Shown piece by piece: positions 35,301 to 47,025 of a DNA stretch of 64,000 bases. The stretch lies in contig CM045761.1 in NCBI GenBank assembly GCA_025200525.1, positions 37,456,190 to 37,520,189 on the forward strand. Reading direction: 5' to 3'. This DNA is from Camellia lanceoleosa. Lineage: Eukaryota; Streptophyta; Magnoliopsida; Ericales; Theaceae. Made by a program: the position numbers and the translations under genes. Under the pieces are notes generated by a model that saw only the letters and a program-made list of their open reading frames with translations, had not been told where the DNA came from and did no database searches. Position 1 is the first letter of the stretch. Every line of letters starts with the position of its first letter.

Positions 35301-38300
35301 GTATTCTTGTGAGTGCATATAATTTTTATTTTTTTTTATTTTTTTCAAATTTGGTTACCATTAGACTGATGAACTATTGCTTGATTTCCGGACATATTTA
35401 AGATGTATAAAAAAGGTCCTACCTAATTGGTAGCACATGGTTGTGGAAGGACTGAAGAACATTTTGAACTAAAAATTTCTCTATGGTGATAGTAGCTGTG
35501 CGATTTCATGCATAAATAGAAAGCTTCCTTAGTTTGTCCATTTTTATTTATGTTTCATGGATGTTAATACAAAGGATTTTACTTGAACTGCATATAAATT
35601 TATTTGTTTAGATAAAATCAAAACTTAGTGAATGAATATCAATTCATTCCCTTTATATTAATTAAGTAAACATTACTTACAAAGGAAGCTCTAAGGCATG
35701 AAATCAGGAAACAGATAATTACAAATATATGAGTAAATATTCTAACACTCTCCCTCAAGCTGGTGCGAAGATATCTCTCATTCCCAGCTTGCGAAGAATA
35801 TCATGAAACGGTTTATTCCCAACCCCTTTTGTAAGGATATCAGCCAATTGTTCACTAGACTTCACAAATGAAGAACATATTGTGCCGTTAGTGAGTTTCT
35901 CCTTGATGAAGTGACGATCAATCTCAACATGTTTTGTCCTGTCATGTTGAACTGGATTGTGAGCTATGTTGATGGCCGCTTTATTATCACAATATAATCG
36001 CTTGGAATCTGTTTGATCTATCCCCAGATCACTCAATAACAACTTGATCTACAAGAGCTCACACACACCTTGTGCCATGACTCTAAACTCTACTTCTGCA
36101 CTAGACCTGGCAACCACAATCTGTTTCTTACTTCTCCAAGTAACCAGATTCCCTCCAACGAAGGTACAATATCCCAAAGTGGACCTCTTATCAGTTACTG
36201 ATCCTGCCCAATCTGCATCCGTATAGGCTTCCACCCTAAGATGATCGTGTTTGGAAAAATAAAGGCCCTTTCCAGGATAAGATTTTAAGTATCTCAGAAT
36301 CTTTATAACTGCCTCCAAGTGTATTGCATGAGGAGCATACATGAACTGACTAACTATACTAACTGCAATAGCGATATCAGGACGAGAATGGAATAAGTAA
36401 ATGAGCTTACCCACTAACCGCTAATAACTCATACATGAACTGACTAACTATACTAACTGCAATAGCGATATCAGGACGAGAATGGAATAAGTAAATGAGC
36501 TTACCCACTAACCGCTAATAACTCCCTCTATCAACAGCTACTCCTCCAATATCATCACTCAATTTCTGGTTAGGCTCTAGAGGAGTATCACAGACTTTGC
36601 TTCCAAGCATCCTTGTTTCTTTCAACAGGTCAAGGACATATTTTCTCTGACAAATGAAAATTCTATCCTTGGATCTGACAACTTCAATACCCAAAATATA
36701 CTTCAGATTTCCCAAGTCTTTGATCTCAAACTCACTTGCTAAATACTTCTTTAGCAGAGGAATTTCCTCAACATCATTTCCTGTAAGCACTATGTCATCC
36801 ACATACACAATGAGAGCCGTCATCTTACCATGTGAGGAATGTTTAACAAACAGAGCATGATCAGCTTGGCTTTGCTCGAAACCATACTTCACCATCGCTT
36901 GAGTAAATCTCTTAAACCTAGTCCTTGAAGATTGTTTGAGACCGTAGAGTGACTTTCGAAGTCGACATACCTTCCCCTTTGTCTGAAGATCTTCAAAACC
37001 AAAGGGAATGTTCATATACACCTCTTCTTCTAGGTCACTACGGAGGAAAGCATTCTTCACATCCAACTGGTGAAGTGGCCAATCCAAATTAGCTGCAAGA
37101 GAGAGGAGTACCCTAACAAAATTCATCTTCGCAATTGGAGCAAATGTCTCTTGATAGTCCACCCCATATGTCTGAGTAAAACCCTTTGCCACAAGTCGAG
37201 CCTTATAACGCTCAACTGAACCATCTGCCTTATGCTTTACTGTAGACACCCATTTGCATCCCACGGTTCGTTTGCCCCTAGATAACTCAGTCAATTCCCA
37301 AGTGCCATTCTTACGAAGTGCTTTCATTTCCTCAATCATGGCAAGTTTCCACTCAGAGGTAGTGAGTGTATCCTAAAAATGATTAGGTATACTCACAGAA
37401 GAAATGTTGGACACAAAAGTTCTATATAAGGATGACAAATGAGAGTAGGACACAAAATTAGAGATGGGATGTTGAGTATAAGATCTCACACCCTTTTTCT
37501 TGGCAATAGGAATATCAAGATCAGTAGTGTCAAGAATAGCAATATTAGTAGACTCAAGAGAAACAATAGGTTCAAAGTTACCTGAACTCTTATCAGAAGT
37601 AGGAGATAGCAGTGGGTGAGCAGAAGTAGTCTCTTGTATCCAAGTAACTTTCTGTTTGTCTTTGTCCCTGACATAAACTTGCCATTCCCTGTCCTTGGTG
37701 GCATTAAATTCTATAGTCTCAGCAATAGGTGGTGGATGAACAACTGATTTCACCATAGGAGCAATAGGGACAATAGGAATCTCTTCACACCAAGGCTCCC
37801 TCTGAAGGGATGACTGGGACACCGGAGAAGACAAGTAGTAAGATTGGGACTCAAAAAATGTGACATTCATGGACACAAACTACTTACAAGAAAGAGGATG
37901 ATAACACTTGTATCTCTTTTGAGTAGGGGAGTAGCCAAGAAAAATACACTTGAGAGAGCGAGGGTTCAACTTACCACGAGTAGGGGAATGATTGTGAACA
38001 AAATAGACACATGCAACGATTTTAGGAGAAATGGAAAATAAAGACTCGGACCCTAAGAGAACTTGGAGAGGAGCCTTTTTATGCAATATTAGGGTAGGAA
38101 GACGATTAATGAGATAGGCAGCGGTGAGAACGGCCTCGCCCCAATGGGACTGAGGCACACCTATAGAAAAACACATACACCGAGTCATGTCAAGAAAATG
38201 ATGATTCTTGCGCTCCGCGATCCCATTTTGTTATGGGGTATCGGTGCAAGAAGTTTAATGGATAATGCCATGAGTGGAAAAATATCTCTCTAACCCCGAA

Positions 38301-41300
38301 TCAATGTATTCACCCCCATTATCAAAACGCAAGATTTGGACAACAGCCCCAAATTGAGTACAAAGCATTTTATGAAAATTTTGAAACACAGAGAAAACAT
38401 CACTATTTTCTTTCATGAGATACACACAAGTAGTACGGGAAAAATCATCGATAAACGTGACAAACCATCTATGGCCTTTCAATGACACAACACAAGATGG
38501 ACCTCAAACATCAGAATGTATTAAAGAAAAAGGAACTAAGCTTTTATTAAGACGGGGAGCAAAAGAAGCTCGTGTTTGTTTACCGAGTTGACAAGACTCA
38601 CATTGAAAGTCAGACACATTGGCCTTGTTTGGTTTGTTTTTCAGAAAAATTTTTGGGAAAAATTCTTTACAAACAAGTTTTTAAGGGTAATCAAACCAAA
38701 CAAATTTTTCTAAAAAAAATTTCAAAATTTTGTTTGGTTACCTACTTTCCAAAATCACATTCTCTCTCATACACATCAAATCAATCACTTTTTTTAAAAC
38801 TCTCTCCCCAAAATAATTTTTCAAAACTATTTCTAAAAAAAGACAAACCAAACAAATTTTCGTACTTTTTATCTCAAAAACTACTCTACAAACACAAACC
38901 AAACACGCCCATTATTTTTGGTAAAAACAGAAGGAAATAAATGTTGAAGCAGGGAAAAAGAGGGATGACCAACACATCAATGCCACAGCCATAAATCGTC
39001 CTTGGTGGTTGGAGACTGGATAGAATGATGAGCAACCTTGTTGGCTTGATCCAGGATATAGAGACCATGTTCTGCTCTGCCACTGCCAATCGTCCTCCTT
39101 GTGATAAGGTCTTGAAAAAGACAATGATCAGGAAAAAAAGTCACACTACAATTCAAATCTTGAGTAATACGATTCAATGATAAAAGATTAACAGAGAAAT
39201 TAGGAACATGTAAAATTGAAGAGAGAGGAAGGGTAGGAGTGGCACGAATTAAACCTTTCCCAGAGATAGAAGAAATAGTATCATCTGCAATGCAAACTTT
39301 GTCGTGTCCTGAAGAGGGCTTATAGTTGGAGAAAAAATCAAAAGATCCAGACATATGATTTGAGGCACCAGAATCAATAATCCATGGGACAGACTTATGG
39401 GGTAGGAAAGCACTGCGGAGAGAGGCTAAGTTATCTAATCGGGCAAATGAAGAAGATGAGGCATCTGGAGAAGTGGTAGAAGACCGGCAGTCCAACAAGT
39501 GACGCAGAACATCCTCAAACTCAGAAGAAGACCGACCAAATACCCCATCAGAGGACAGGCCAACCGAGCTGGAGTGGAATCAAGTATGCCAACTGCACTG
39601 GACTGATGGGCCCATGGATTAAAGCCACATCCTCTAGACTAGCCAAAACGGCCTCCGCGAGAACCAGACCGATCACCTCCACCTCCAGATAGAGCCCCAT
39701 GAAGCTTCCAATAGGTTTCACGAGTATGTCGTGGCTTGTGGCAGTAATCACAGAACAGAGTATCCTTTGTAGAAGGATTAGGAGAAGTACGGAGCAGACT
39801 AGTCCCATCCCTAGGAGGAATAGAAAGTAAGGAAGAGTGTTCTGGAGAAGCAGCTGGCATCATAGCAGAATGACGACTCTTCTCATTCTGTACGTAAGCA
39901 AAGGTCTCCTGAAGAGAGGGAAGAGTATCCATGCCAAAGACACGACTCCGAACTGGATCAAATTCCAGATTAAGACCTTCCAGAAACTTGAAGACCCTCT
40001 CCTGTACAATAAACTTCATGTAACCAATGGAATCAGTAGTGCAGACTGGTTTATAGTCCTGCAGGTGATCAAGACGTTTCCACTTATTGTTAAGAAATGT
40101 AAAGTACTGAAGAACAGTCTACTCCTCCTGTACTGAGCACTCAATGGAATGACGCAACTCAAAGGTCTGCAAAAAATTACCCTTGCGAGAATAGGTTGCA
40201 ACCACAGCTTCCCAAACATCTCGAGCAGTCTCTATGGACAAGTAGCCTTCACCAATATCCGGAACCATAGAATGAATAAGTCACCCTATAATCAAGGAGT
40301 TAGTAATCTCCCATTGGTCATAACCAGGATCATTGGAACCTGGTGGTTGAACCCTTCCATCAACATAACCCATCTTCCCCTTTCCCCTTGCTCTTCAAAA
40401 AAAGCGTCAGACTCTGCGACCAGGCTAGATAATTTTGACCATTAAACAATGAGGTGGTAATTTTGAGGCTAGGATTGTAGTTTTTGGATTGAGTAGGCAT
40501 AATGAGGCTCTCCACTTGAGGTGGCTGGATACGAGTGGTGGATTCACTAGTAATTTCGGCCATCTGAGTATATTACTTATCTAAACCACAACCAGCAGGA
40601 ATCACAACAATGGGAGGAACAGAACAACCAAATAATGACAATAACAGACCACTATATGGGAGCATGAAAATCAAATTATTGGGCCATCTATTGACTCAAA
40701 AATAAATCAAAAAATAATACTGCAACCAGAACCTTGATCAAAATTATTATTATTATTATTTTTTTATTTTTTTAAATGTGAAATGATATCAGTATTTCAG
40801 TACCAAACCTGAAATAGAAGCAAATAGCCAGTCGAACAAAGGGATTGCCGACTATCAAGAGACATGCGAGAGCCACAGAGGAACAAAGGGACTGTCGACT
40901 AGAAGCAAACAGCCAGTCGAACTGCCGAATGGTGTCGTCTTGTCCTGGGGACCTCCGACTGGCGTCATCCTGGCCTGGATGGCCTTCGACGACTGTCGGC
41001 TGAGCCTGGAAGACCTGCTGCTACGTGCACAAGCCCTAGTGGAAGTCGTCTGGTCTTGGGTAACCTTCGACTAGTGTCGTCCTGGCCTGCATCGCCTCCG
41101 ACGGCTGTCGATTGAGCCTGGAAGACTTGTTGCTGCGTGCGTAAGCCCTAGATAGCTAAATGAGGGACCGAAAAATGGTGGTGGTGGGTTGGCTGGAGAT
41201 GGGTTTTGCCAGAGTGGTGATGGATAGTGGCGGAAGAAGCTAGGTTTAGGGTTTAGGCTTTAATACCATGTTTGTTTAGGTAAAATCAAAACTTAGTGAA

Positions 41301-44300
41301 TGAATATCAATTCATTCCCTTTTATATTAATTAAACATGACTTACAAGGGAAGCCTTAAGGCATGAAATCAGGAAACAGATAATTACAAATATATGAATA
41401 AATATTCTAACAAAATTCATCCCATAGATTGAATGTGCAGAGCTAAGCCTTCCAGCACAATATGCCAACTTGGAATTGGGTTATTACTGGCTTAGTTTTG
41501 ATAATAAGTGACACCTATGACCTTTTAGATGAGATGGTTATTTAACATGGTACAAGAGCAGCCAGATCCCAAGTTCCAAACCATCACTCCCATAAAAATA
41601 CACATTCATGAGGGCGATCAACACATGAGGGTTTGACTTCTTGATAATTGTCATTGGTTTTGCTTCGACTCCTTGAGTATTTATAATAGTTTTGATTCAC
41701 TGAGCATCTGCTTAGATATCATTGCTTGTCTACATCGTATTGGTGATTAGGCTTGTTAGAATGCAACATACTAATAGTTTTCATAAGTAAATTGATATTC
41801 AGGTGAAAGCTGAAGTTGAAGAATGCAACATAATGAACTTCTATTTTGCCTTTGATCAATAATACTTCTAGTCTAAGTCCATTCGTCAGGTTCAAGGTCC
41901 CTAATGAATTCAAGTATTAATCACTGGTCGAAGATAAATATTGTCAACATTCTAGTTCATTCGGAGAAAAGATGACCACAGTTTGGGCTGTTACTTATTT
42001 TATTTCTTTTCCTTCTTATATTTATTTGTTATTTTTTAGGTTGAAGGTGGGAAGAATCTGAAGATACCTCTTATTAGTATTGTTGTGAGATTGTAACAAT
42101 TACAATTCACATGATTATAGCAATGGTTACTATCTATTCTTGCAGTGAACAAGAGATTTTTGTAGTTTTAGATTTGTTCTACCTAGTTACAGGCGATGCT
42201 TGAGATTATTGACAGAGCAATGTGATACCCAACATTGTCTGCGGAGAGAAAAGTACAAGTCCAAAGGTGTAAAGTTACCTTCCAAGTTGTAATTGAAGTT
42301 GTCAATATATCTTTTCCTTTAAAGCTTTTTAAAGTGAATGGGAGACTCGTCTTATTCAAAATCTGTCTCTCTGTCTCTCTCTCTCACAATCAAATTGTGC
42401 ATACTCTCTCTTTGATCTTAACAAATTTTATTAGTTTATCCAAAAAGCAAAAGAAATGAGAGATTGTGATTCAGTCTAGTCCTTCCCTTACCAACTACTG
42501 TGAAATTTTTGTTGGAATGGATATTGATTGATCCCATTGTTTCTGAAGCCGGGAGAGCAAGTTAGTCAATGGTGAGAAGTGACACCAGTAGAAAGTGGTC
42601 AACTTCTGAATTGGAAGCTTGTGCTCTTCTGCAGGCCTTAAAGCATTTAAGGCGTCATCAAATATCTTTAGAGTCCATCTTTGTGCAGATCTTTAGTTAT
42701 TGAACTTTGTAAACAGTAGGGCTGTCTTTGGATGAGTGGATTTCAAATAAAGCGATTTGAGGTTGAATTTTATAAAATTATAAGAAGTTTAGTTATTATA
42801 GGTAGATGATGGCTCTGAAGTGGAGGATTGAATAGAGGTATGTTTGATGTATTTTGTTAAGATCCTTGCACAATTGAATCTTTCATGGAAGGATTTCAAT
42901 AATTATTTTTACAAAGTTGGTTAAAATCTATCATTATGAAGCTCTCTCAAATCTATTCTTGATATCTACATCTAAAATATTACATAGGTTTAAAGGCTAT
43001 AACCTTCAAATTATTGATGTCAAATCCATTCATTTCAAATCTATAAATCCAAAAGGAGCCTTATAGTAATTTTGAATGAAATGGATGCCACATGGAATTC
43101 CTCTTTAAGGGAATTCTCTTTGTACATGAGAGAGAAAACCAGTTTGTATATGCTTGAAGTGGTATGGGAACTTTACTAGTCAATAATAGAAGTACCTGAA
43201 AGAGCTGAATAGACTTTGGGAACAGTTGCATGAGAAAATGATTTGAAGCACCTCACGTGAGATGTCACAATCGCATCTTTTGGATATACCAATAGTGTTG
43301 TTTAGGTGCCTTCCTAGTGGAAGTTTGGATGCTTTCCAAATGTTCTTCCGGTTCTGTGATGTATTATGATGGAGGGACTAAGAATCTTACGGCTTCAACT
43401 TCGCACCGGATTTGAAGAGCATCAAATCTCATAGCTTCGAGTGTTTCATTGGATATATGGTCATATATATTAGAGGAGCCCTTTGTAACACATATTAGAG
43501 TAGACCTATGTGATACAAGTTGAGGACCTTTATAGTGGCTGACTTCAAAGACTGGGACATTGCTTTTCCTGCTCCTTCTTGTGGAAACCCTTGATGTTGG
43601 CATAATCTTTGACTGAACAATCCCAAGCTGACATTCTTTTTTTCTTTTTCCTTTTACAAATTGAATTTCATAAATGAATCTGCTAGGAGGCAAAGACCTA
43701 AGCTGACATGGGTACAGTAGTGAAAAATAGAGCAGAATGGCGAAAAATGATTCACGTGGCCGAACCCATTTGATTGGGAGACGAGGCTTAGTTTGGTTTG
43801 GTTAAGTTAAGAAAATTGAATTTCTTAGCAGTTGCAGAGGAACGTTAAGTTGCCCAGTGACTTTAGTTTCCCCGGTTTAGTAATGTCTTGAATTGGCCAT
43901 AGCTCCATTTTGTAAACTCGATCTGTGAGCTGTGACCAATATTTCATCTGTGACCAATATTTCATCACTGATTGAAAATTCTTACTGAAGAAGAGTGAAA
44001 TTGGCATGGTTAGATTATAGATCTGCCTCTGCCCTATGAATGGTGAGTATTAATACATTTTCCTATTATTCTTAATATCTAATTCTAATATACTTAATGG
44101 ATAATTAACCTAGGGTTTCATTTTCCATATGTTATCTTTCTTGGGTCTCAGGCACAGGTAAGACAGCAAGGAGAATTCGAGTCCCTCCACCGTGACCTGA
44201 TGTTTGCTTTTGGAACTTGGGAATTTGAGCCTATGGATTTGGAAAACCCATTTCCAAACAACGAAGGTTCAGTCCAACTATGGCATGGAGATGAAGATCG

Positions 44301-44448
44301 TATTGTGCCCGTTACATTGCAGCGTTACATTGTCCAACGACTCCCATGGATTAAATATCATGAACTTCTGGGTTCTGGGCATATGTTCCCTTATGCTGAT
44401 GGAATACCTGATGCCATGATAAAGGCACTTCTAGTTGGGGAAAAATAG
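32379..44448 (+). CDS. Membrane-anchored alpha/beta hydrolase, five exons, 375 aa
   Basis: Exons: 32379-32469, 33578-33840, 33947-34158, 34713-34977 and 44152-44448. All junctions are GT-AG and the spliced frame is open for 375 codons. The N-terminus is basic; residues 32-51 (MFKKILVVFFMGFMAWAYQA) form a likely membrane anchor. The fold shows YIHGFDSC (oxyanion-hole region), FDRPGYGESD and the nucleophile elbow GFSLGG (Ser173). Asp326 lies in GDEDRIVP and His354 in GSGHMFPY, so the catalytic triad is complete. Members of this plant family (many around 350-390 aa) are esterase- or lipase-like; the substrate is unknown. The fourth intron is 9174 bp because an antisense copia element sits in it. 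A 96-bp tandem duplication spans the stop codon. The ATG was chosen as the first in the leader. I infer a normal protein if the long intron is spliced. Confidence 0.92.
35601..35747 (-). repeat. 3' LTR of the intronic copia element
   Basis: 147 bp, ending CTAACA on the plus strand. The outer dinucleotide is TA where the other LTR has TG, so it carries at least one end mutation. It differs from its partner at several bases plus a small indel, so the insertion is not very recent. Confidence 0.9.
36337..36524. repeat. 94-bp perfect tandem duplication in copia pol
   Basis: The unit from ATACATGAACTGACTAAC to CCGCTAATAACTC occurs at 36337-36430 and 36431-36524 with no visible difference. As 94 is not a multiple of 3, it shifts the frame between reverse transcriptase and RNase H. 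The perfect identity makes it younger than the element, or else an assembly artefact. Confidence 0.92.
38621..38909 (+). mobile_element. MITE inserted in the copia integrase region
   Basis: The ends GGCCTTGTTTGGTTTGT and the complement GGCGTGTTTGGTTTGTG form a terminal inverted repeat. CATT precedes it (38617-38620) and follows it (38910-38913), a possible 3-4-bp target duplication. Integrase-region coding sequence resumes on both sides, so this is a real insertion into an older element. It is the same family as 31298-31584. Confidence 0.8.
41269..41413 (-). repeat. 5' LTR of the intronic copia element
   Basis: 145 bp, TGTTTG...CTAACA on the plus strand, next to the decayed primer-binding site. 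Such short LTRs are on the small side for copia elements. Confidence 0.9.
41419..44151. other. Rest of hydrolase intron 4
   Basis: Non-coding, with one MITE (listed separately). A minus-strand open frame at 43364-43693 (109 codons) matches nothing I recognise and I do not call it a gene. The branch and acceptor region before 44152 is pyrimidine-rich (TTATCTTTCTTGGGTCTCAG). Confidence 0.6.
42718..43062. mobile_element. MITE in hydrolase intron 4
   Basis: AGGGCTGTCTTTGGATGAG on the left pairs with the complement of AATCCAAAAGGAGCCTT on the right. GGATTTCAAAT and ATTTGAAAT-like arms continue inside. About 345 bp, no coding sequence. The target duplication is unclear. Confidence 0.6.
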
Positions 44449-44566
44449 CCAGCATCAGATTTGATGGGGGCTGGGCATATGTTCCCTTATGCTGATGGAA
44501 TTACTGATGCCATGATAAAGGCACTTCTAGTTGGGGTAAAATAGCCGGCCTCAGATTTGATGGGGG
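44375..44566 (+). repeat. 96-bp tandem duplication across the hydrolase stop codon
   Basis: Copy 1 (44375-44470) holds the last 24 coding triplets, the TAG stop and 3' UTR. Copy 2 (44471-44566) repeats it with about six substitutions and has its own in-phase TAG. The unit is exactly 32 codons long, so if the first stop were read through, the frame would continue through copy 2 and add a second HMFPYADG-like His motif. As it stands copy 2 is 3' UTR. Confidence 0.9.
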
Positions 44567-44779
44567 CTTATATTTCGGTAAGCTGCTCGGTTAGGTTTCT
44601 GCTGCTCTCTTTTTTTTGGGTCCTAAAATTTGTTGTGATTATTTTGATATGTATGACAAAATGTCAAAATCTGGACCTGCTGTTGAGTGTTTTTGTAATC
44701 TGTATGGTGACATATATAGTGACTTTGAACATTTATATGTAGTGGGAAACTGATTTGTTTTTTTTGAATTTGTTTGGGG

Positions 44780-45165
44780 TAAAATTACAGTTGACCACCT
44801 CGAACTATTATCTTATTACACTTAACACCTTCTGTTAGGATTTTATCCTGAGATTTAAACGAAATTAAATCACATGTGAAACACTTAACACACTTATTGA
44901 TTTTTTAGGACAATAATACTTGTTATTGATTTTTTTAGGACAATAATATCATTATCTAGTGATCTCATTTGTATTTTCTCTTTTATTTTAGTGGCAAAAT
45001 GCAAATGAGGTTACTAGATAAGGGCATTATTGTTTTAAAAGTTCAGTAAATACGTCATGTGTTTTACATATGCACATATGATCTAATTTTGTATAAATCT
45101 CTAAATGAATCCTGACAAAAAGGGTTAACTGTAACAAGATAATCGTTCGAACGGTTAATTATAAG
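44780..45165. mobile_element. Foldback element, about 385 bp
   Basis: ACAGTTGACCACCTCGAACTATTATCTTATTACACTTAAC on the left pairs with the complement of GTTAACTGTAACAAGATAATCGTTCGAACGGTTAATT on the right. Inner arms (CACATGTGAAACACTTAAC; CAATAATACTT / AAGGGCATTATTGTT; CTAGTGATCTCATTTG / CAAATGAGGTTACTAG) also pair, so nearly the whole length could form a hairpin. Class not assigned. Confidence 0.75.
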
Positions 45166-45867
45166 GTTTTGAAATTAAATGAAGTAAAATACAAATATAT
45201 CATAATTTACGAGAATTTATTGTAATTTTTTTTTCCCCTGCTGCTTTTGGAAACGGGTAACAAGAGATTAGAGGATCCTGGCTCAAATTGAGATCAATTC
45301 TTTGATTCTTTCAATATATATTAGAAGTCTTTTTCTTCTACTTTTCCCACACTCCCATTGTCATGGCTAAGTGGTATTTTATTGAGATTGTAGTTGGTGA
45401 AGAAGATGAGATTAACGATTTATGTTAGGGATTGGGGTGACTACAATGAGCATGACGGTGGATGATTTTGGCATGGCAATAAGGTGTCTCATGAACACTA
45501 AATAATTTTCATTTCTAATAAAGCATTTTTTTTACTTCATGTTTTTTTAGTAGTTTTGAAATAGTATGTGTTACCAACTAATGACTTCATTGGAAATTTT
45601 ATGGGTTAAATGATACTGATTTATGTTTCTCATTTATTTCTATTAATTATAAATTTTAAATAAATAAAAAAAATACTTACACCATAACATCATTATATCC
45701 AAAAAACAAAAATCAAAATATTATGTAGTAGTGAGGTGGCATTGACGGAATTGGCCGCAATTCTCAAAAAGATCAAGGCACAAATGTGTTAAAATGGATA
45801 ATTTTATTTATACCACAATTTTACAAGAAATTATATTTTTACACCTTATTTAATCTGTGTGTATATT

Positions 45868-46003
45868 ATATATGTTTGGGAAGTGGCTAAAATAGTCAAA
45901 AAGTCAACTAAAACACATCACATCACCTCTCTACTTTTCTGCACATCTTTTCGTAAAAAGCCAAAAAGTTACTAAAATAGCCTGTTCCCAAACCAGACCT
46001 TAG
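45868..46003. mobile_element. Short MITE-like foldback, about 135 bp
   Basis: TTTGGGAAGTGGCTAAAATAG on the left pairs with the complement of CTAAAATAGCCTGTTCCCAAA on the right. No coding sequence. Confidence 0.6.
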
Positions 46004-47025
46004 TTCACAAACTTATGAATTTGATTATATATTATTAGTTTTATTCTACATATCAAATGTCTCAATTGTAATCCCAACTCATAGTATGTACACACCCCAC
46101 TCAAGTTTTTCCACACACTACACATTTAAACCCCTAAATCATTCATTGTGCACAACATTTCTTAAAGACCAACTCTAGTGATCTCAGACATCTTTCGGCA
46201 ATCTAGCACTTTCTACGAAAGACCTACATTGAGCGCCACCGCATTTTGAAGGTAAAGAATGTGCATCTCTATCCCATTTTCCCATTTTGTAGTTATTAGA
46301 ATAAAATTGCAAAAATAAGTTATAAATGTACCATTTTTGATAATAGTTCGATAGTGGTTGGCGATGAGACGAAAATAATCCATTCGGTACTGGTTTTCCG
46401 AATCAAATGGGTTTATTCAGTTTTGTACTTCTAGAATTTTTGTATTCGTTCGATTCTGTATTTTCGAATAAATTTCAGCAATTGAAACCCGATTTTTTTC
46501 GTAAGTTAATTTCCCGAATCATGAAATTATCTCGGCGGTTGATTTCCAAACATAATGAAAATTTTCGGTACTAGTTTGTCGAATGAGAATCACGAACTGA
46601 AAAAAAAAAATTTAATTTTTGCACATAAAACTCACATTTTCATCGCTGCATTAGTTGTAATGGAGGAGAATAGAGTGTAGTAATGGAAAAAGTGAGAAAC
46701 AATGGAGGAACAATATAGGTTTTAGTTTTTTGTTTTTCCAAAAGATGTGCACTGAGAATTATTATTTCCAAAATATGTGTACAAAAAAAACTTAGTTTTA
46801 ATATTTAGTATGTATATTAATGTCCATTATGGTCATTTCATTTTATGATAAAATTGTAAGAAAAATTTCTTTCATTAAGTGTGTGCACATAGACTAAAAT
46901 GTGTCTGAAAATAGAATTTTCCTAGTTTTACCTCATTACACTATTTTTCTAATTACAACTCGCTTAAAAATTTAAAAAACTTATTTCATCTATTTACACA
47001 CTCATTTATTCCACACCCTCATCTC

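Larger units (their letters stand above)
35755..40563 (-). pseudogene. Copia gag-pol polyprotein, decayed
   Basis: Order on the minus strand. Gag starts MAEITSESTTRIQPP (40563), with a zinc knuckle near 39700 (CDYCHKPRHTRETYW; the last Cys is Tyr). The protease site is WIIDSGASNHM (about 39375). The integrase core has FVTFIDDFSRTTCVY (about 38450) and VPQSHWGEAVLTAAYLINRLP (about 38150). Reverse transcriptase has YKARLVAKGFTQTYGVDY and YVDDIVLTGND (about 36790). RNase H has AYTDADWAG (about 36210) and DNKAAINIAHNP (about 35970). The pol order protease-integrase-RT-RNase H defines Ty1/copia. Frame breaks lie near 40360, 39500-39640, 37350-37375 and the 94-bp duplication at 36337-36524; the MITE at 38621-38909 splits the integrase. 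It cannot make an intact polyprotein. Confidence 0.92.
35601..41413 (-). mobile_element. Ty1/copia element, 5813 bp, in hydrolase intron 4
   Basis: Two LTRs (35601-35747 and 41269-41413) are flanked by AAATT on each side (35596-35600 and 41414-41418), a perfect 5-bp duplication. Next to the right-hand LTR, on the minus strand, TGGTATTAAAGCC fits a decayed primer site for initiator-Met tRNA (usual TGGTATCAGAGC). Gag-pol runs from about 40563 down to 35755. The element is antisense to the host gene, which is typical of tolerated intronic insertions. It is defective: frameshifts, a 94-bp internal duplication and a MITE insertion. Confidence 0.93.
44569..47020. other. 3' flank of the hydrolase gene and intergenic DNA
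   Basis: AT-rich, with two foldback elements (listed separately). A CG-containing patch at 46340-46630 (TTCGGTACTGGTTTTCCGAAT) looks like an eroded repeat. No gene is seen. Confidence 0.45.

Noticed and set aside
43364..43693. Minus-strand frame of 109 codons in hydrolase intron 4
   Set aside because: No recognised motif, no promoter or homologue that I know; chance frame is more likely, although a degraded gene fragment cannot be excluded.
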